Source: Paramesorhizobium endophyticum (GTDB lineage Bacteria > Pseudomonadota > Alphaproteobacteria > Rhizobiales > Rhizobiaceae). From it: DNA of 64,000 nt. The notes under the pieces were generated by a model. The model searched no databases and had not been told where the DNA came from. It worked only from the letters and a program-made list of their open reading frames with translations. The DNA is taken from contig NZ_BMHH01000008.1 in the NCBI RefSeq assembly GCF_014640615.1, positions 155,691-219,690 of the forward strand, given 5' to 3'. Positions 1 through 9,366 of this stretch are shown one piece after another; the stretch's first letter is position 1, and each line of letters opens with the position of its first letter. The position numbers and the translations under genes are program-made.

Positions 1-14
1 TTGGGGAGGAAAGC

Positions 15-1307
15 ATGCTGAAAAACCGTTGGGTCCATACCGTGGCCCTCGCATTGCCGCTATCAGGCGTCGTGTCATCCGCATTCGCATTCGACTGGAA
101 GGCTCATGAGGGAGAGGCCGTGTCCTTCCTTGCCAACAACAATACCTGGTTCCAGGCGATATTGCCCTATAAGGATGAATTCACGCAGCTAACGGGCATC
201 AAGCTCAGGATCGATTCCTACCACGAGCAGCAAATGCGCCAGCGTCTCATCACGGTGCTGAACTCCGGCAGCGATGAGGTCGACGTGTTCATGACGCTGT
301 CTTCCCGAGAAGGGGAACAGTTTGCGGCGTCCGGCTGGTATGCCGACCTTTCGGCCTATACGCAGAATGCCGTTGCGCCTGATTATGATTTCGCCGGTAT
401 CAGCCCGGCACTGGTAAAGGCGGCCACTTTCGGCGGCAAACTGACGAGCATTCCGCTCAATCTGGAGGGGCCGCTGCTCTATTACAGGACCGACCTTTTC
501 GAGAAATGCGGCATCGCCAAGCCTGCCTCCCTTGATGATCTGCGCGCGGCCGCGAAAAAGCTCAAGGAATGCGAGAGCGGCCTCACCCCTTTCGTTTCCC
601 GAGGCCTGAAGCCGGCCCTTGCCTATACGTTCAGCAACGTGCTGCACAATATGGGCGGCACCTATATGGTTGACGGCAAGTCCGCCCTTTGCTCGCCTGC
701 AGCGCGGAATGCGATCGCCTATTACGGCGATCTGATGCGGGAATATGGTCCTCCGGGTGCTGCGAACTACAGCTTTCATCAGATCTCCGCGCTCTATCGC
801 AGCGGGCGCGCTGTCATGGCATTCGAGTCTTCCAATGAATTTCGTTCCATTATGGAGGGCGGTGAGCGGCTGAAGGACACCAATATCATTCCGCTGCCGG
901 CAGGCGAGGCGGGCTCGGTGCCAACTGCGATCGGCTGGGGTCTTGCGATTTCCAGCCATAGCGCCAAAAAAGATGCGGCCTGGTATTTCGTGCAATGGGC
1001 CTCAAGCCCGGAGATGCAAAAGCGTCTGGCGTTGCATGGTATTTCCGCGCCGCGCGCCTCCGTTCTGGACAATGCAGAATACAAGGCCTGGGTCGCCGAA
1101 GCGCCGGTGCGCGCAAGCTGGCAGTCCGCGCTTGGCGTGCTTGCTGCCAGCGGTTCTTCCGAGGTGGGATACCCGATCGTCGCCAATCCGGAATCGCGCG
1201 ATTATATCGGGCAGGTCGTGCAGGTCGTGCTTCTGGGGCAGAAACCGGTCGAAGAAGCGTGCGCCGCCGCCGATAGCGCACTCAACGGCCTTATCGCCCG
1301 CAAGTGA
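15..1307 (+). CDS. ABC transporter sugar-binding protein (family 1)
   Basis: Periplasmic solute-binding protein of the family 1 (maltose/glycerol-3-phosphate type) ABC importers, 430 aa. A Sec signal peptide is visible (basic MLKNR start, hydrophobic stretch, AFA cleavage site near residue 25). The mature part has the typical bilobed-protein features, including a TxIGWGLAIS-like stretch near residue 300 and a C-terminal helical region. A GGGGAGGAAA ribosome site precedes the ATG. It is the first gene in the window and heads an operon with two permeases, an ATPase and sugar enzymes, so it should deliver the operon's substrate. The context (YihV-like kinase, TauE exporter) suggests a sulfonated sugar, but the protein itself does not prove the ligand. 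The operon may start further upstream, outside the window. Confidence 0.93.
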   Translation: MLKNRWVHTVALALPLSGVVSSAFAFDWKAHEGEAVSFLANNNTWFQAILPYKDEFTQLTGIKLRIDSYHEQQMRQRLITVLNSGSDEVDVFMTLSSREGEQFAASGWYADLSAYTQNAVAPDYDFAGISPALVKAATFGGKLTSIPLNLEGPLLYYRTDLFEKCGIAKPASLDDLRAAAKKLKECESGLTPFVSRGLKPALAYTFSNVLHNMGGTYMVDGKSALCSPAARNAIAYYGDLMREYGPPGAANYSFHQISALYRSGRAVMAFESSNEFRSIMEGGERLKDTNIIPLPAGEAGSVPTAIGWGLAISSHSAKKDAAWYFVQWASSPEMQKRLALHGISAPRASVLDNAEYKAWVAEAPVRASWQSALGVLAASGSSEVGYPIVANPESRDYIGQVVQVVLLGQKPVEEACAAADSALNGLIARK

Positions 1308-1347
1308 TCTGTCGCCGCCGGGCGAATATTATTGGAAAGACTGGATC

Positions 1348-2223
1348 ATGACACCAGGCTCAACCAACAGCCAGGGACGGCAGCTTGCTGCCTTGTCCGC
1401 ACCGGCGGTCCTCTTCACCGTCTCGATGATTGCCTTCCCTGTCGTTTATACGATCTGGCTTGGCTTCCATTCCTTCTCTACAACGGGGGAGGCGAGCTTT
1501 ACCGGCTTCGCCAACTACAGCACACTTATCCATGATGGCGAGTTCTGGAACGGGCTCTACGTCACCCTGGCCCTCTATCTCCTGTCGCTGATGCTGCAAT
1601 TGGCAGGCGGCATCTATCTCGCCATGCTGCTTTTCAACTCGAAGCGGCTGTCGGGATTGATGCGCTCGCTGCTGATATCGCCCTTCATGATGCCGCCCGT
1701 GGTGGCCGGCATGATGTGGCTGGTCATCCTCGACCCCTCGCTCGGCGCGGCGAATTATATTCTGACATCCATCGGCCTCCCTCCGTCCGAGTGGCTAGCA
1801 TCGCCGACCTGGGTCATCCCGACGATCACGCTCATCGAAACATGGCAGTGGGCTCCCTATGTCGCGCTGATCGTGCTTGGCGGGCTGCAATCCTTGCCGC
1901 CAAGCGTCTATGAGGCGGCCCAAATCGATGGTGCATCTTCGGCACACATTTTCCGGCGCATTACCCTCCCGCTTCTGCTGCCGACCATCGTGACCGCCGC
2001 GGTCCTGCGCAGCGTCGATCTGCTTCGCTTTTTCGATATCATTTACATCACCACCCAGGGCGGACCGGGAAATGCGTCCAATACGCTTAACATTTATGGC
2101 TTCCGGGTCGGTTTTGAGTTCTTCAACATTGGTTATGCCAGCGCGCTGATGATCACACTGTCGGCGATCGTCCTCGCCGCCGTACTCATGCTCAGCCGCC
2201 TGCGCAACGCGGTTGCCTGGTAG
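1348..2223 (+). CDS. ABC sugar transporter permease (MalF/UgpA type)
   Basis: Inner-membrane permease, 291 aa, with six predicted hydrophobic segments and the cytoplasmic EAA loop EAAQIDGASSAHIFRRITLP that docks the ATPase. The reading frame is open much further upstream, inside the binding-protein gene, but the ATG at 1348 gives a normal family N-terminus and lies 40 bp after the previous stop. It should form a heterodimer with the next gene product. Substrate as for the binding protein. Confidence 0.92.
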   Translation: MTPGSTNSQGRQLAALSAPAVLFTVSMIAFPVVYTIWLGFHSFSTTGEASFTGFANYSTLIHDGEFWNGLYVTLALYLLSLMLQLAGGIYLAMLLFNSKRLSGLMRSLLISPFMMPPVVAGMMWLVILDPSLGAANYILTSIGLPPSEWLASPTWVIPTITLIETWQWAPYVALIVLGGLQSLPPSVYEAAQIDGASSAHIFRRITLPLLLPTIVTAAVLRSVDLLRFFDIIYITTQGGPGNASNTLNIYGFRVGFEFFNIGYASALMITLSAIVLAAVLMLSRLRNAVAW

Positions 2224-2235
2224 GGGAGGGGGAAC

Positions 2236-3069
2236 ATGACGATAAACAACAACTCACGCTCCGACCGCTGGCTGCATTGGCTGAACACAGCCCAGCTCAC
2301 CATCGCCGGCATTCTTATCCTCGCGCCGACCGTCTGGATGGTCCTGTCCTCTTTCAAGCCGTCTTTCGAGGTGACCGCCTATCCACCGACGCTGATATTC
2401 AAGCCGACATTCGAGAACTATGTGACACTATGGGGAACGACGCCTTTTTTCTCCTATGCCGTCAACAGTTTCGTGGTGACGATCGGTTCGACGCTGCTCG
2501 GCCTCATTTTCGGCATTCCGGCTGCTTTCGCCGTTTCGTGGTCGCGCGTCACCTGGCCTGCAATCTTGACGCTCGCAGCACGCATGGCGCCCGGAACGCT
2601 CTTTCTCCTGCCATGGTACATTATGTTTCGCGAGGTAGGGCTGATCGGTTCCTACACGGCGCTTATCCTCAGCCACGCCGTCATCACCATGCCGATCGTC
2701 ATCTGGGTGCTGCTGCCATTTTTCGACAATATTCCGCGCAGCGTCTTCGAGGCGGCACAGATCGACGGTTGCTCCGTGACGCGCATTCTGTGGCGCATCG
2801 CCATGCCGCTTGTCGGCTCTGGAGTTGCCGTAGCGGCAATCCTCGCTTTCGTCTTCTCCTGGAATTTCTTCCTCTTTGCGCTGATCCTCTCGAATTCTGA
2901 CACCAAGACGCTGATCGCCGCCGCCTTCAATTTTATCGGCGAAGGATCCACGCAATGGGGTTCGTTGATGGCGGCCGCCACTCTCATTGCACTGCCACCG
3001 CTCGGTCTCGCAATCCTCGTTCAACGTTGGCTCGTCGCTGGCCTGACCCTGGGCGCCGTGAAGGGATGA
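2236..3069 (+). CDS. ABC sugar transporter permease (MalG/UgpE type)
   Basis: Second permease, 277 aa, MalG class: an N-terminal membrane anchor, a periplasmic loop containing the FKPTFENYVTLW stretch typical of this class, and an EAA loop, EAAQIDGCSVTRILWRIAMP. It starts 12 bp after the first permease, with a GGGGAGGGGGAA ribosome site. Its stop overlaps the start of the following dehydrogenase, which indicates translational coupling of transport and catabolism. Confidence 0.92.
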   Translation: MTINNNSRSDRWLHWLNTAQLTIAGILILAPTVWMVLSSFKPSFEVTAYPPTLIFKPTFENYVTLWGTTPFFSYAVNSFVVTIGSTLLGLIFGIPAAFAVSWSRVTWPAILTLAARMAPGTLFLLPWYIMFREVGLIGSYTALILSHAVITMPIVIWVLLPFFDNIPRSVFEAAQIDGCSVTRILWRIAMPLVGSGVAVAAILAFVFSWNFFLFALILSNSDTKTLIAAAFNFIGEGSTQWGSLMAAATLIALPPLGLAILVQRWLVAGLTLGAVKG

Positions 3070-4073
3070 TTGAAATGACAGACAGGAAAAATGCCCGCAT
3101 GCGCGCCTCCGTTTTCCATGGCGATTGCAGAATAACCATTGAAACCACGGACCTGCCGCCGGTCGGAGACGGCGAAGTGCTCGTCAAGGTACGGCGCACT
3201 GCCCTTTGCGGCTCGGACTTCAAGCTCTGGCACAAGGGTGCGGAATTTACCGCCGGTCACGAGATATCAGGCGTGGTGGATCAGCCCGGACATCATCGTC
3301 ATGGCCAACGCTGCGCGGTTTACATTCCTCTCCACTGCGGCCATTGCGACGCCTGCCGCGCGGGCGACACCCAGATGTGCCTTGAGGTATCGAGCCTCAT
3401 CGGCTGGAACCGTCCGGGCGGCTACGCCGAATATGTGCCGGTTCCGGAAAACTGCCTTCTGCCGGTGCCCGATGACATCGAGGATGATCTGGCGCCGCTG
3501 CTCCTCGATACGATCGGCACCTCGGCCCATGCCGTCCGCTTCGCCATGCCGCTGGCACCCCCGGCCGCAGGAACACCGGTCCTCGTCATGGGGGCGGGTC
3601 CCGTGGGGCTCGGCGTGGTGCTCGCCCTGACGAGCCTTGGCTACGACAACATCCATATCAGCGATCCCAATCCGGAACGGCTGGCGATTGCCGTGTCTTT
3701 TGGCGCGAAAGCGCATCCGGTCGGTTCACGGGACCAGCGATTCCAGCTGATCTTCGAGTGCTCGGGCGCGCATGCCGCGCGAAATCTCGGCATCGAACTG
3801 ATCCTGCCGCGTGGCGCGCTGATGCTTGTGGGCGAGAACGCTGCGCCCTGGACCATCGAAGAGGGCAAGGTCTTCCGCCGCAAGGACTTTTACATGATCC
3901 GTACCTTCTATTTTCCCATCGGCGATTATGAGCCGAATGTCGCGTTGCTGCGCGCGAACAAGGACCGTTATCGCCGCCTCGTGGATGCGGCCTTCGGCCT
4001 TGACGACCTGCCGGAGAATTTCGCGCGCTTCGCCGAAGGCAAGCTCATCAAACCCGTTCTGTCTTTTGGGTAA
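3066..4073 (+). CDS. Zinc-dependent MDR alcohol/polyol dehydrogenase
   Basis: Medium-chain dehydrogenase/reductase, about 335 aa, of the sorbitol/idonate dehydrogenase type. Visible features: catalytic-zinc Cys in ALCGSD and His in GHE, a structural-zinc loop with four Cys (CGHCDACRAGDTQMC), and a nucleotide-binding VMGAGPVGLG motif followed by an acidic residue (SDPNPERL), which points to NAD. The chosen ATG overlaps the upstream stop (ATGA); another ATG lies at 3075. It sits between the permease and ATPase genes, so it very probably oxidises the imported sugar, polyol or acid. In a sulfosugar pathway it could generate sulfofructose from a sulfo-hexitol, but that step is inference. Confidence 0.85.
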   Translation: MIEMTDRKNARMRASVFHGDCRITIETTDLPPVGDGEVLVKVRRTALCGSDFKLWHKGAEFTAGHEISGVVDQPGHHRHGQRCAVYIPLHCGHCDACRAGDTQMCLEVSSLIGWNRPGGYAEYVPVPENCLLPVPDDIEDDLAPLLLDTIGTSAHAVRFAMPLAPPAAGTPVLVMGAGPVGLGVVLALTSLGYDNIHISDPNPERLAIAVSFGAKAHPVGSRDQRFQLIFECSGAHAARNLGIELILPRGALMLVGENAAPWTIEEGKVFRRKDFYMIRTFYFPIGDYEPNVALLRANKDRYRRLVDAAFGLDDLPENFARFAEGKLIKPVLSFG

Positions 4074-4077
4074 CCCC

Positions 4078-5154
4078 ATGGCTTCGATCACCATCAAGAA
4101 TCTCGTCAAGAAGTTCGGCGACCTGACCATTATCCCCGGGCTCGATCTCGAAATCGCGGATGAGGAATTCGTCGTTTTCGTAGGCCCATCCGGTTGCGGG
4201 AAATCCACCCTGCTTCGCATGATCGCCGGGCTAGAACCGTCAACCGCTGGTGAGCTTTTCATAGGCGACACCAAAGTCAACGATGTGCCGGCGTCGAAGC
4301 GCGACATAGCCATGGTCTTCCAGGATTATGCGCTCTATCCGCACATGACGGTCTACGACAATATGGCCTTCGCACTTGAATTGCGCGGCATGACCAAGAC
4401 CGAGATCGACAAGCGCGTCCGCCGCGCGGCGGCACTGCTGCATATCGAGTCTTTCCTCGACCGGAAGCCAAAAGCCTTGTCGGGAGGCCAGCGCCAGCGG
4501 GTGGCCATGGGACGGGCCATCGTGCGCGATCCGAAGGTCTTCCTTTTCGATGAGCCGCTTTCGAACCTGGACGCGAAGCTGCGCGGGCAGGTGCGCACCG
4601 AGATCAAGGCGCTCTCGCAGGACCTGAAGACCACAATGGTCTTCGTCACCCACGATCAGGTGGAGGCGATGACGATGGCCGACCGTATCGTCGTACTAAA
4701 GGGCGGAGAAGTGCAGCAATATGGCCGACCGGAAGAGGTTTACGAGACGCCGGCCAACCAGTTCGTTGCCGGTTTCATCGGTTCGCCGGCGATGAATTTC
4801 TTCGACATCCGGCGCTCGGGCAACAGTCTCGTCTTTACAGGCGCACCGGATCTGGCAGCGCCGGTTCCTCCATCGATACAGTTTGCGCTTGGCGACAAGA
4901 GCGAAGCCCTGCTCGGCATCAGGCCGGAACATCTTGTGCCGGGTGATGGCGTGCCGGGTGCCATACCCGCGATGATCGACCTTGTGGAGCCGCTGGGGTC
5001 GGACACACTGGTCCATTTCGATCTGGCGGGAACACGCACCGTCGCACGTGTCGATCCTGAACTGCGTCCCAAGGTGGGCAATCGCCTTGCTTTCACGGTC
5101 CAACCCGGCAGGCTGCATGTCTTCGACAAGACGGACGGAAGGGCTATCCGATGA
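4078..5154 (+). CDS. ABC sugar transporter ATP-binding protein (MalK/UgpC type)
   Basis: Cytoplasmic ATPase, 358 aa. Walker [11 protein letters not shown]-loop in FQDYALYPHM, signature LSGGQRQRVAMGRA, Walker B VFLFDEPLSNLD and the H-loop VTHDQ are all present. After about residue 240 there is the C-terminal regulatory (TOBE) region of MalK-like proteins. The ATG lies 4 bp after the dehydrogenase stop, and its own TGA overlaps the ATG of the kinase gene (ATGA). It completes the four-gene importer started at 15. Confidence 0.93.
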   Translation: MASITIKNLVKKFGDLTIIPGLDLEIADEEFVVFVGPSGCGKSTLLRMIAGLEPSTAGELFIGDTKVNDVPASKRDIAMVFQDYALYPHMTVYDNMAFALELRGMTKTEIDKRVRRAAALLHIESFLDRKPKALSGGQRQRVAMGRAIVRDPKVFLFDEPLSNLDAKLRGQVRTEIKALSQDLKTTMVFVTHDQVEAMTMADRIVVLKGGEVQQYGRPEEVYETPANQFVAGFIGSPAMNFFDIRRSGNSLVFTGAPDLAAPVPPSIQFALGDKSEALLGIRPEHLVPGDGVPGAIPAMIDLVEPLGSDTLVHFDLAGTRTVARVDPELRPKVGNRLAFTVQPGRLHVFDKTDGRAIR

Positions 5155-6062
5155 TTCCGATCTCTGCCTTTCCGGCGGACGCATCGCCGGCCGTGGTCTG
5201 TCTGGGCCTGTCCGCGCTTGACAGAGTCTGGCGCGTCGGGACGCCATTTTCCGGCGGCAGCGAGAAAATCCGCGCAAGCGATCACCTGACCGAGCCGGGC
5301 GGCATGGCGGCCAATGCGGCTGTCGCCATAGCAAGGCTGGGCGGCAGGGCATCCTTCTGGGGGAGGGCGGGTGACGACGAAGCCGGCCGTATCATGTCGG
5401 ACGGCTTCGTCGCCGAAGGCGTCGATATCAGGAATTTCCGGCTGTTCGAGGGCGGCGCATCGTCGGTCTCGGGCATCATCGTCGATGCCGGCGGAGAACG
5501 GCAGATCGTCAATTTTCGTGGCCGTTACCCGGCTGACGCTTCATGGCTGCCGCTCACCGCGCTTTCTGCCGATTGCGTGCTTGCCGACCCGCGCTGGCCG
5601 GAAGGCGCGGAAGCCCTTTTCGCGGAAGCGCGACGACGCGGAATACCGACGGTTCTCGACGGCGACGTGGCGGATATCGAAATGTTCGAACGGCTTCTGC
5701 CGCTCACAGACCATGCGATCTTCTCAGAACCGGGACTGCGAGGATTTGCGGGCGATATAGATGGGAAAGCGCTCGATAGCGCCGCCGGCTTCGGCTGCCG
5801 CGTCGTGGCGGTAACGCGCGGTCCCGCCGGCCTGACCTGGCGCGACTCCGGCGGTTTGCATGATCTGGGCGCGCCCCGCGTTGAGGCCATCGACACGACG
5901 GCCGCCGGTGACGTCTTCCACGGCGCCTATGCCTTCGGCCTTGGCGCCCATCTGCGTGTTGCGGACGCCTTCCTCTTTGCCAGTTCCGTCGCCGCCTTCA
6001 AATGCACGCGGCCTGGTGGACGCGCAGCCATTCCCTCCCTCGACGATCTGAAGTCATTTTGA
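5151..6062 (+). CDS. PfkB-family sugar kinase, probable 6-deoxy-6-sulfofructose kinase (YihV-like)
   Basis: Ribokinase-fold kinase, 303 aa. It has the N-terminal glycine-rich EPGGMAANAAVA motif and the catalytic/anion-hole DTTAAGDVFHG motif with the base Asp near residue 254. Several stretches match E. coli YihV as I remember it: TVLDGD, HAIFSEPGL (YihV HAAFSEPGL) and FKCTRPGGRAAIP (YihV LKCTRPGGRAGIP). Lys39, Asn121 and Arg148 align by eye with Lys27, Asn109 and Arg138, the residues I recall as sulfonate contacts in YihV. I infer phosphorylation of sulfofructose at C1. A fructose, tagatose or deoxy-gluconate kinase is the alternative, less likely given these residues. Confidence 0.8.
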   Translation: MIPISAFPADASPAVVCLGLSALDRVWRVGTPFSGGSEKIRASDHLTEPGGMAANAAVAIARLGGRASFWGRAGDDEAGRIMSDGFVAEGVDIRNFRLFEGGASSVSGIIVDAGGERQIVNFRGRYPADASWLPLTALSADCVLADPRWPEGAEALFAEARRRGIPTVLDGDVADIEMFERLLPLTDHAIFSEPGLRGFAGDIDGKALDSAAGFGCRVVAVTRGPAGLTWRDSGGLHDLGAPRVEAIDTTAAGDVFHGAYAFGLGAHLRVADAFLFASSVAAFKCTRPGGRAAIPSLDDLKSF

Positions 6063-6073
6063 AAGGAAATCCT

Positions 6074-7120
6074 ATGCTCACACTCGGTAAAACGCGCGGT
6101 CTTGCTCGCCTAGCCAACCGCGAAGGGCATTTTTGCATGGTGGCGCTCGACCAGCGCCCGCCGCTCTTCGACGCCATTGCGGCGGCGCGCGGTATCGATA
6201 AATCAGCCGTGCCTTTCTCCGATATGATTACGGCCAAGCGGCTCTTGGTCGAAAAGCTCGCGCCTCATTGCAGTTCGATGCTGTTCGACCCGAATTATGC
6301 CATCCCGGCTGCAATCGACGTGTTGCCACCTGATTGCGGCCTGATCGTCACGCTCGAGGATCATAGAACGGAAGAGACGGCGGGCGGGCGCAAATCACGG
6401 GTTATCGCGGATTGGAGCGTCGAGAAAATACGGCGCCTCGGCGGCGACGCCGTCAAGGTATTGGCGTGGTACCGGCCGGATGCGTCCGCCGATGTGCTGG
6501 AGCATCAAAAGGATTTCGTCCGCAAGATCGGCGAGGATTGCCGGCGTCATGACATTGCGTATGTTCTGGAACTGCTGGTCTTCCCCTTTCTGGGATCGGC
6601 AGGGCATACTGCTGATTATGTGGAGTCACCCGGAAAGCTGCCGGAGCTCGTCATCGAGAGCGTGCGTGAATTTGCAAAGCCCGAATATGGCGTCGACCTT
6701 TTGAAGCTCGAAAGCCCTCTCGCCGCCAGCAGCCTGCCGCCGCGCGACGGCAGCGAGGCAGTTCTGGCCGCCCAGAGGGAATTCGATGCGGTGGGTGAAA
6801 TCTGCGCCGGCGCCGGTATCCCATGGGTGCTGCTGTCCGGTGGCGCGGCACCGGAGAAGTTCGAGTTGGTGCTCGATTACGCCTATGCGTCCGGTGCGTC
6901 CGGTTTCCTTGCCGGGCGTACCATCTGGCTCAACGCGATCCGTTCGCATTTTCCGGATACGGACGCGGTCGGCAAGGCGCTTTCCGAGGAAGGCGTCGCG
7001 GTGTTGAACAGCCTGAGCGCATTGACGACGAAGAAGGCATCGCGCTGGAAGGCGTCCGTGCCTTCCTTCCACGCTATCCGCAATGAAGGTGACTTTGCCA
7101 GTAGCTACTTGGCGGCCTGA
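6074..7120 (+). CDS. Class I aldolase, LacD/YihT family (probable sulfofructose-1-phosphate aldolase)
   Basis: TIM-barrel Schiff-base aldolase, 348 aa, of the tagatose-1,6-bisphosphate/sulfofructosephosphate aldolase family. Visible: ALDQRPPL near the N-terminus, KVLAWYRPD near residue 130, Schiff-base Lys211 in LLKLESP, and ASGFLAGRTIW with Arg282. The last motif is closer to YihT (ASGFLAGRAVW) than to LacD (FSGVLCGRATW), and the Arg corresponds to the sulfonate-binding Arg of YihT. Start at 6074 follows AAAGGAAA; the open frame extends upstream into the kinase gene. Expected products are DHAP plus 3-sulfolactaldehyde. Tagatose-bisphosphate aldolase activity remains possible. Confidence 0.8.
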   Translation: MLTLGKTRGLARLANREGHFCMVALDQRPPLFDAIAAARGIDKSAVPFSDMITAKRLLVEKLAPHCSSMLFDPNYAIPAAIDVLPPDCGLIVTLEDHRTEETAGGRKSRVIADWSVEKIRRLGGDAVKVLAWYRPDASADVLEHQKDFVRKIGEDCRRHDIAYVLELLVFPFLGSAGHTADYVESPGKLPELVIESVREFAKPEYGVDLLKLESPLAASSLPPRDGSEAVLAAQREFDAVGEICAGAGIPWVLLSGGAAPEKFELVLDYAYASGASGFLAGRTIWLNAIRSHFPDTDAVGKALSEEGVAVLNSLSALTTKKASRWKASVPSFHAIRNEGDFASSYLAA

Positions 7121-7141
7121 GCCGCGCGGGGAGGAGAGAAA

Positions 7142-8620
7142 ATGGAAAAGCAATCGGCGCAACCGGTTCCGGCCTTGAAAGACAGGTCTTTGCTGACGGA
7201 CAAAGCCTATGTAGCCGGCCATTGGATTCCAGCCGAAAATGGAAAATCCATCATAGTAACCGATCCCTATGATGGATCGGTTATTGCTCATGTCCCCAAT
7301 CTGGACATTGCGATCGTGCGCGAGGCGATTGATGTAGCGGCCAGCGCCCAAATCGACTGGGCGCTACGATCTGCCAAGGAACGGGCCGCCGTGCTCAAGC
7401 GCTGGTTTGATCTGATCGTTGAGAATGCCGATGATCTTGCGCATATTCTCACCGCGGAGCAGGGCAAGCCGCTCAGCGAGGCGAAAGGCGAGATTATATC
7501 GAATGCCGCCTATCTGGAATGGTTCGCCGAAGAAGCCAAGCGGATAGACGGGAACCTTATTCCCGGTCCTAACCGTAACCAACGCGTTATGGTGTTGAAG
7601 CAGCCGGTTGGGGTGTGCGCAGCGATCACGCCGTGGAATTTTCCGAACGGCATGATCACCCGCAAAGCCGGTCCGGCACTCGCCGCCGGCTGTAGCATGA
7701 TCCTGAAGCCTGCCTCGCAGACTCCGCTGTCGGCTCTCGCGCTCGCCGTTCTGGCGGAGCGCGCCGGCGTGCCGGCGGGTGTTTTCTCTGTAATCACCGG
7801 CGAGGCGCAGCCGATCGGCCTGGAATTCTGTCACAACCCGAAAGTGGCGAAGATTACCTTTACCGGTTCGACCGCCGTCGGCCGCTGGCTGATGAAAGAA
7901 GCGGCTGATGGTATCAAACGGCTTTCCCTCGAACTCGGCGGCAACGCCCCTTTCATTGTTTTTGATGATGCCGATATCGATGCGGCAGTCGAAGGCGCCA
8001 TGATTTCGAAGTTCCGCAATGCCGGACAGACTTGTGTCTGCGCCAACAGAATCTATGTTCAGGACGCAGTGGTCGAGGAATTCACAGCAAAACTGCTCGA
8101 TAGAGTTTCGGCCCTGAAGCTTGGACGCAGCACCGAAGCCGGCGTCGGCCAAGGACCGCTGATAGACGAACGGGCTGTCGCAAAGATCGAGGAGCATATC
8201 GCCGACGCGCTCGCCAAGGGTGGTCTTCTCCTTACAGGCGGCAAGCGCAGCGCTCTGGGCGGTACGTTCTTCGAGCCGACCGTAATGAGCGGAATCTCGC
8301 AGGCGATGAAGGTCGCAAGAGAAGAGACCTTCGCACCGCTCGCGCCCGTCATCACATTCCGCGACGAGAAAGAAGTTATCGCCATGGCGAATGACAGCGA
8401 ATTTGGCCTTGCTTCCTATTTTTACTCGCGCGATCTGGGACGTGTCTGGCGCGTGGCCGAAGCCCTGCAGGCCGGCATGGTTGGCGTCAATACCGGCATG
8501 CTCGCCAACGAAATGGCGCCGTTCGGCGGCGTCAAGCAGTCTGGCCTGGGTCGGGAGGGGTCCTCTTACGGCATCGAGAGTTTTCTGGAACTGAAATATG
8601 TCGCGGTGGCAGGCATCTGA
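7142..8620 (+). CDS. NAD(P)-dependent aldehyde dehydrogenase, GabD type (probable sulfolactaldehyde dehydrogenase)
   Basis: Aldehyde dehydrogenase of the succinate-semialdehyde dehydrogenase class, 492 aa. The catalytic Cys is in FRNAGQTCVCANR, the general-base Glu in LELGGNAPF, and the cofactor motif FTGSTAVGRWL is intact. A strong GGGAGGAGAG ribosome site precedes the ATG. GabD-like enzymes are the known sulfolactaldehyde dehydrogenases of several sulfoglycolytic pathways; following a YihT-like aldolase, oxidation of sulfolactaldehyde to sulfolactate is the natural role. In isolation the sequence would only support 'succinate-semialdehyde dehydrogenase-like'. Confidence 0.88.
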   Translation: MEKQSAQPVPALKDRSLLTDKAYVAGHWIPAENGKSIIVTDPYDGSVIAHVPNLDIAIVREAIDVAASAQIDWALRSAKERAAVLKRWFDLIVENADDLAHILTAEQGKPLSEAKGEIISNAAYLEWFAEEAKRIDGNLIPGPNRNQRVMVLKQPVGVCAAITPWNFPNGMITRKAGPALAAGCSMILKPASQTPLSALALAVLAERAGVPAGVFSVITGEAQPIGLEFCHNPKVAKITFTGSTAVGRWLMKEAADGIKRLSLELGGNAPFIVFDDADIDAAVEGAMISKFRNAGQTCVCANRIYVQDAVVEEFTAKLLDRVSALKLGRSTEAGVGQGPLIDERAVAKIEEHIADALAKGGLLLTGGKRSALGGTFFEPTVMSGISQAMKVAREETFAPLAPVITFRDEKEVIAMANDSEFGLASYFYSRDLGRVWRVAEALQAGMVGVNTGMLANEMAPFGGVKQSGLGREGSSYGIESFLELKYVAVAGI

Positions 8621-9363
8621 TGGCTGGGATGAACGACCCGTTTTCCTTTCAGACGGGTTTCCATGCCGTCGTCATTGGCGGCGCGGGCGATATCGGCTCC
8701 GCAATCGCAACGCTGTTCCACGCACGCGGCGCGAAGGTCACAGCCACGGGGCACGACCAGGCCTCGCTCGACCGCTCGTCCCTGGCGAGCCTGCCGGAAG
8801 TAGACCTCGACGTGCTGGACGTAACCTCCGACGGCGCGGTTACCGCGTACGCGTCCCGTTTCAAACGGGTCGACGTGCTTGTCAATTGTGCCGGCATTCT
8901 CGCTCGCGATGAGGAATTCGAAATCGCAACCTTCCAGCGCGTGCTGGACGTTAATCTGACCGGTACATTCCGCACGGCGATGGCTTTCCGCCCGCTTCTT
9001 GCGGCAACCCGCGGATCGATTGTCAATATCGCTTCGATGAATGCTTTCGCTGCGCTCCCACGCATTCCGGCCTATTGCGCCAGCAAAGGCGGTGTCGTCA
9101 TGCTGACAAAGGCGCTGGCGCTCGCTTGGGCGGAGGAAGGGATTCGGGTGAATGCGGTCGCGCCCGGCTATATCGAAACAGCAATCAATGTTGAGGGCCG
9201 CAAGGATATCGCGCATCGCGATCGCATCGCAGCCCGCACGGCGCTGAAACGGTGGGGAAGCCCGGACGAAGTGGCCGGTGCGGTTGTTTTCCTTGCGATG
9301 CCTGCTGCCCGATATGTGACCGGAACCGTCTATGCCGTCGATGGCGGATTTTTAGCAGGATAG
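8620..9363 (+). CDS. Short-chain dehydrogenase/reductase (SDR)
   Basis: Classical SDR, 247 aa: cofactor motif GGAGDIGSA, NCAG, catalytic Ser in IASMN, YCASK (Tyr/Lys) and a C-terminal VTGTVYAVDGGFLAG. The start overlaps the preceding stop by one base (TGATG), so it is translationally coupled. An acidic residue after strand 2 is not obvious, leaving NAD versus NADP open. It may oxidise the imported sugar at C1 or a secondary alcohol. SDR-type sulfoquinovose dehydrogenases exist in the sulfo-ED pathway, but no specific substrate can be assigned here. Confidence 0.87.
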   Translation: MAGMNDPFSFQTGFHAVVIGGAGDIGSAIATLFHARGAKVTATGHDQASLDRSSLASLPEVDLDVLDVTSDGAVTAYASRFKRVDVLVNCAGILARDEEFEIATFQRVLDVNLTGTFRTAMAFRPLLAATRGSIVNIASMNAFAALPRIPAYCASKGGVVMLTKALALAWAEEGIRVNAVAPGYIETAINVEGRKDIAHRDRIAARTALKRWGSPDEVAGAVVFLAMPAARYVTGTVYAVDGGFLAG

Positions 9364-9366
9364 CTG

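Noticed and set aside
189..995. 268-codon minus-strand open frame inside the first binding-protein gene
   Set aside because: Antisense shadow of the real gene in high-GC DNA; no ribosome site and no family resemblance.
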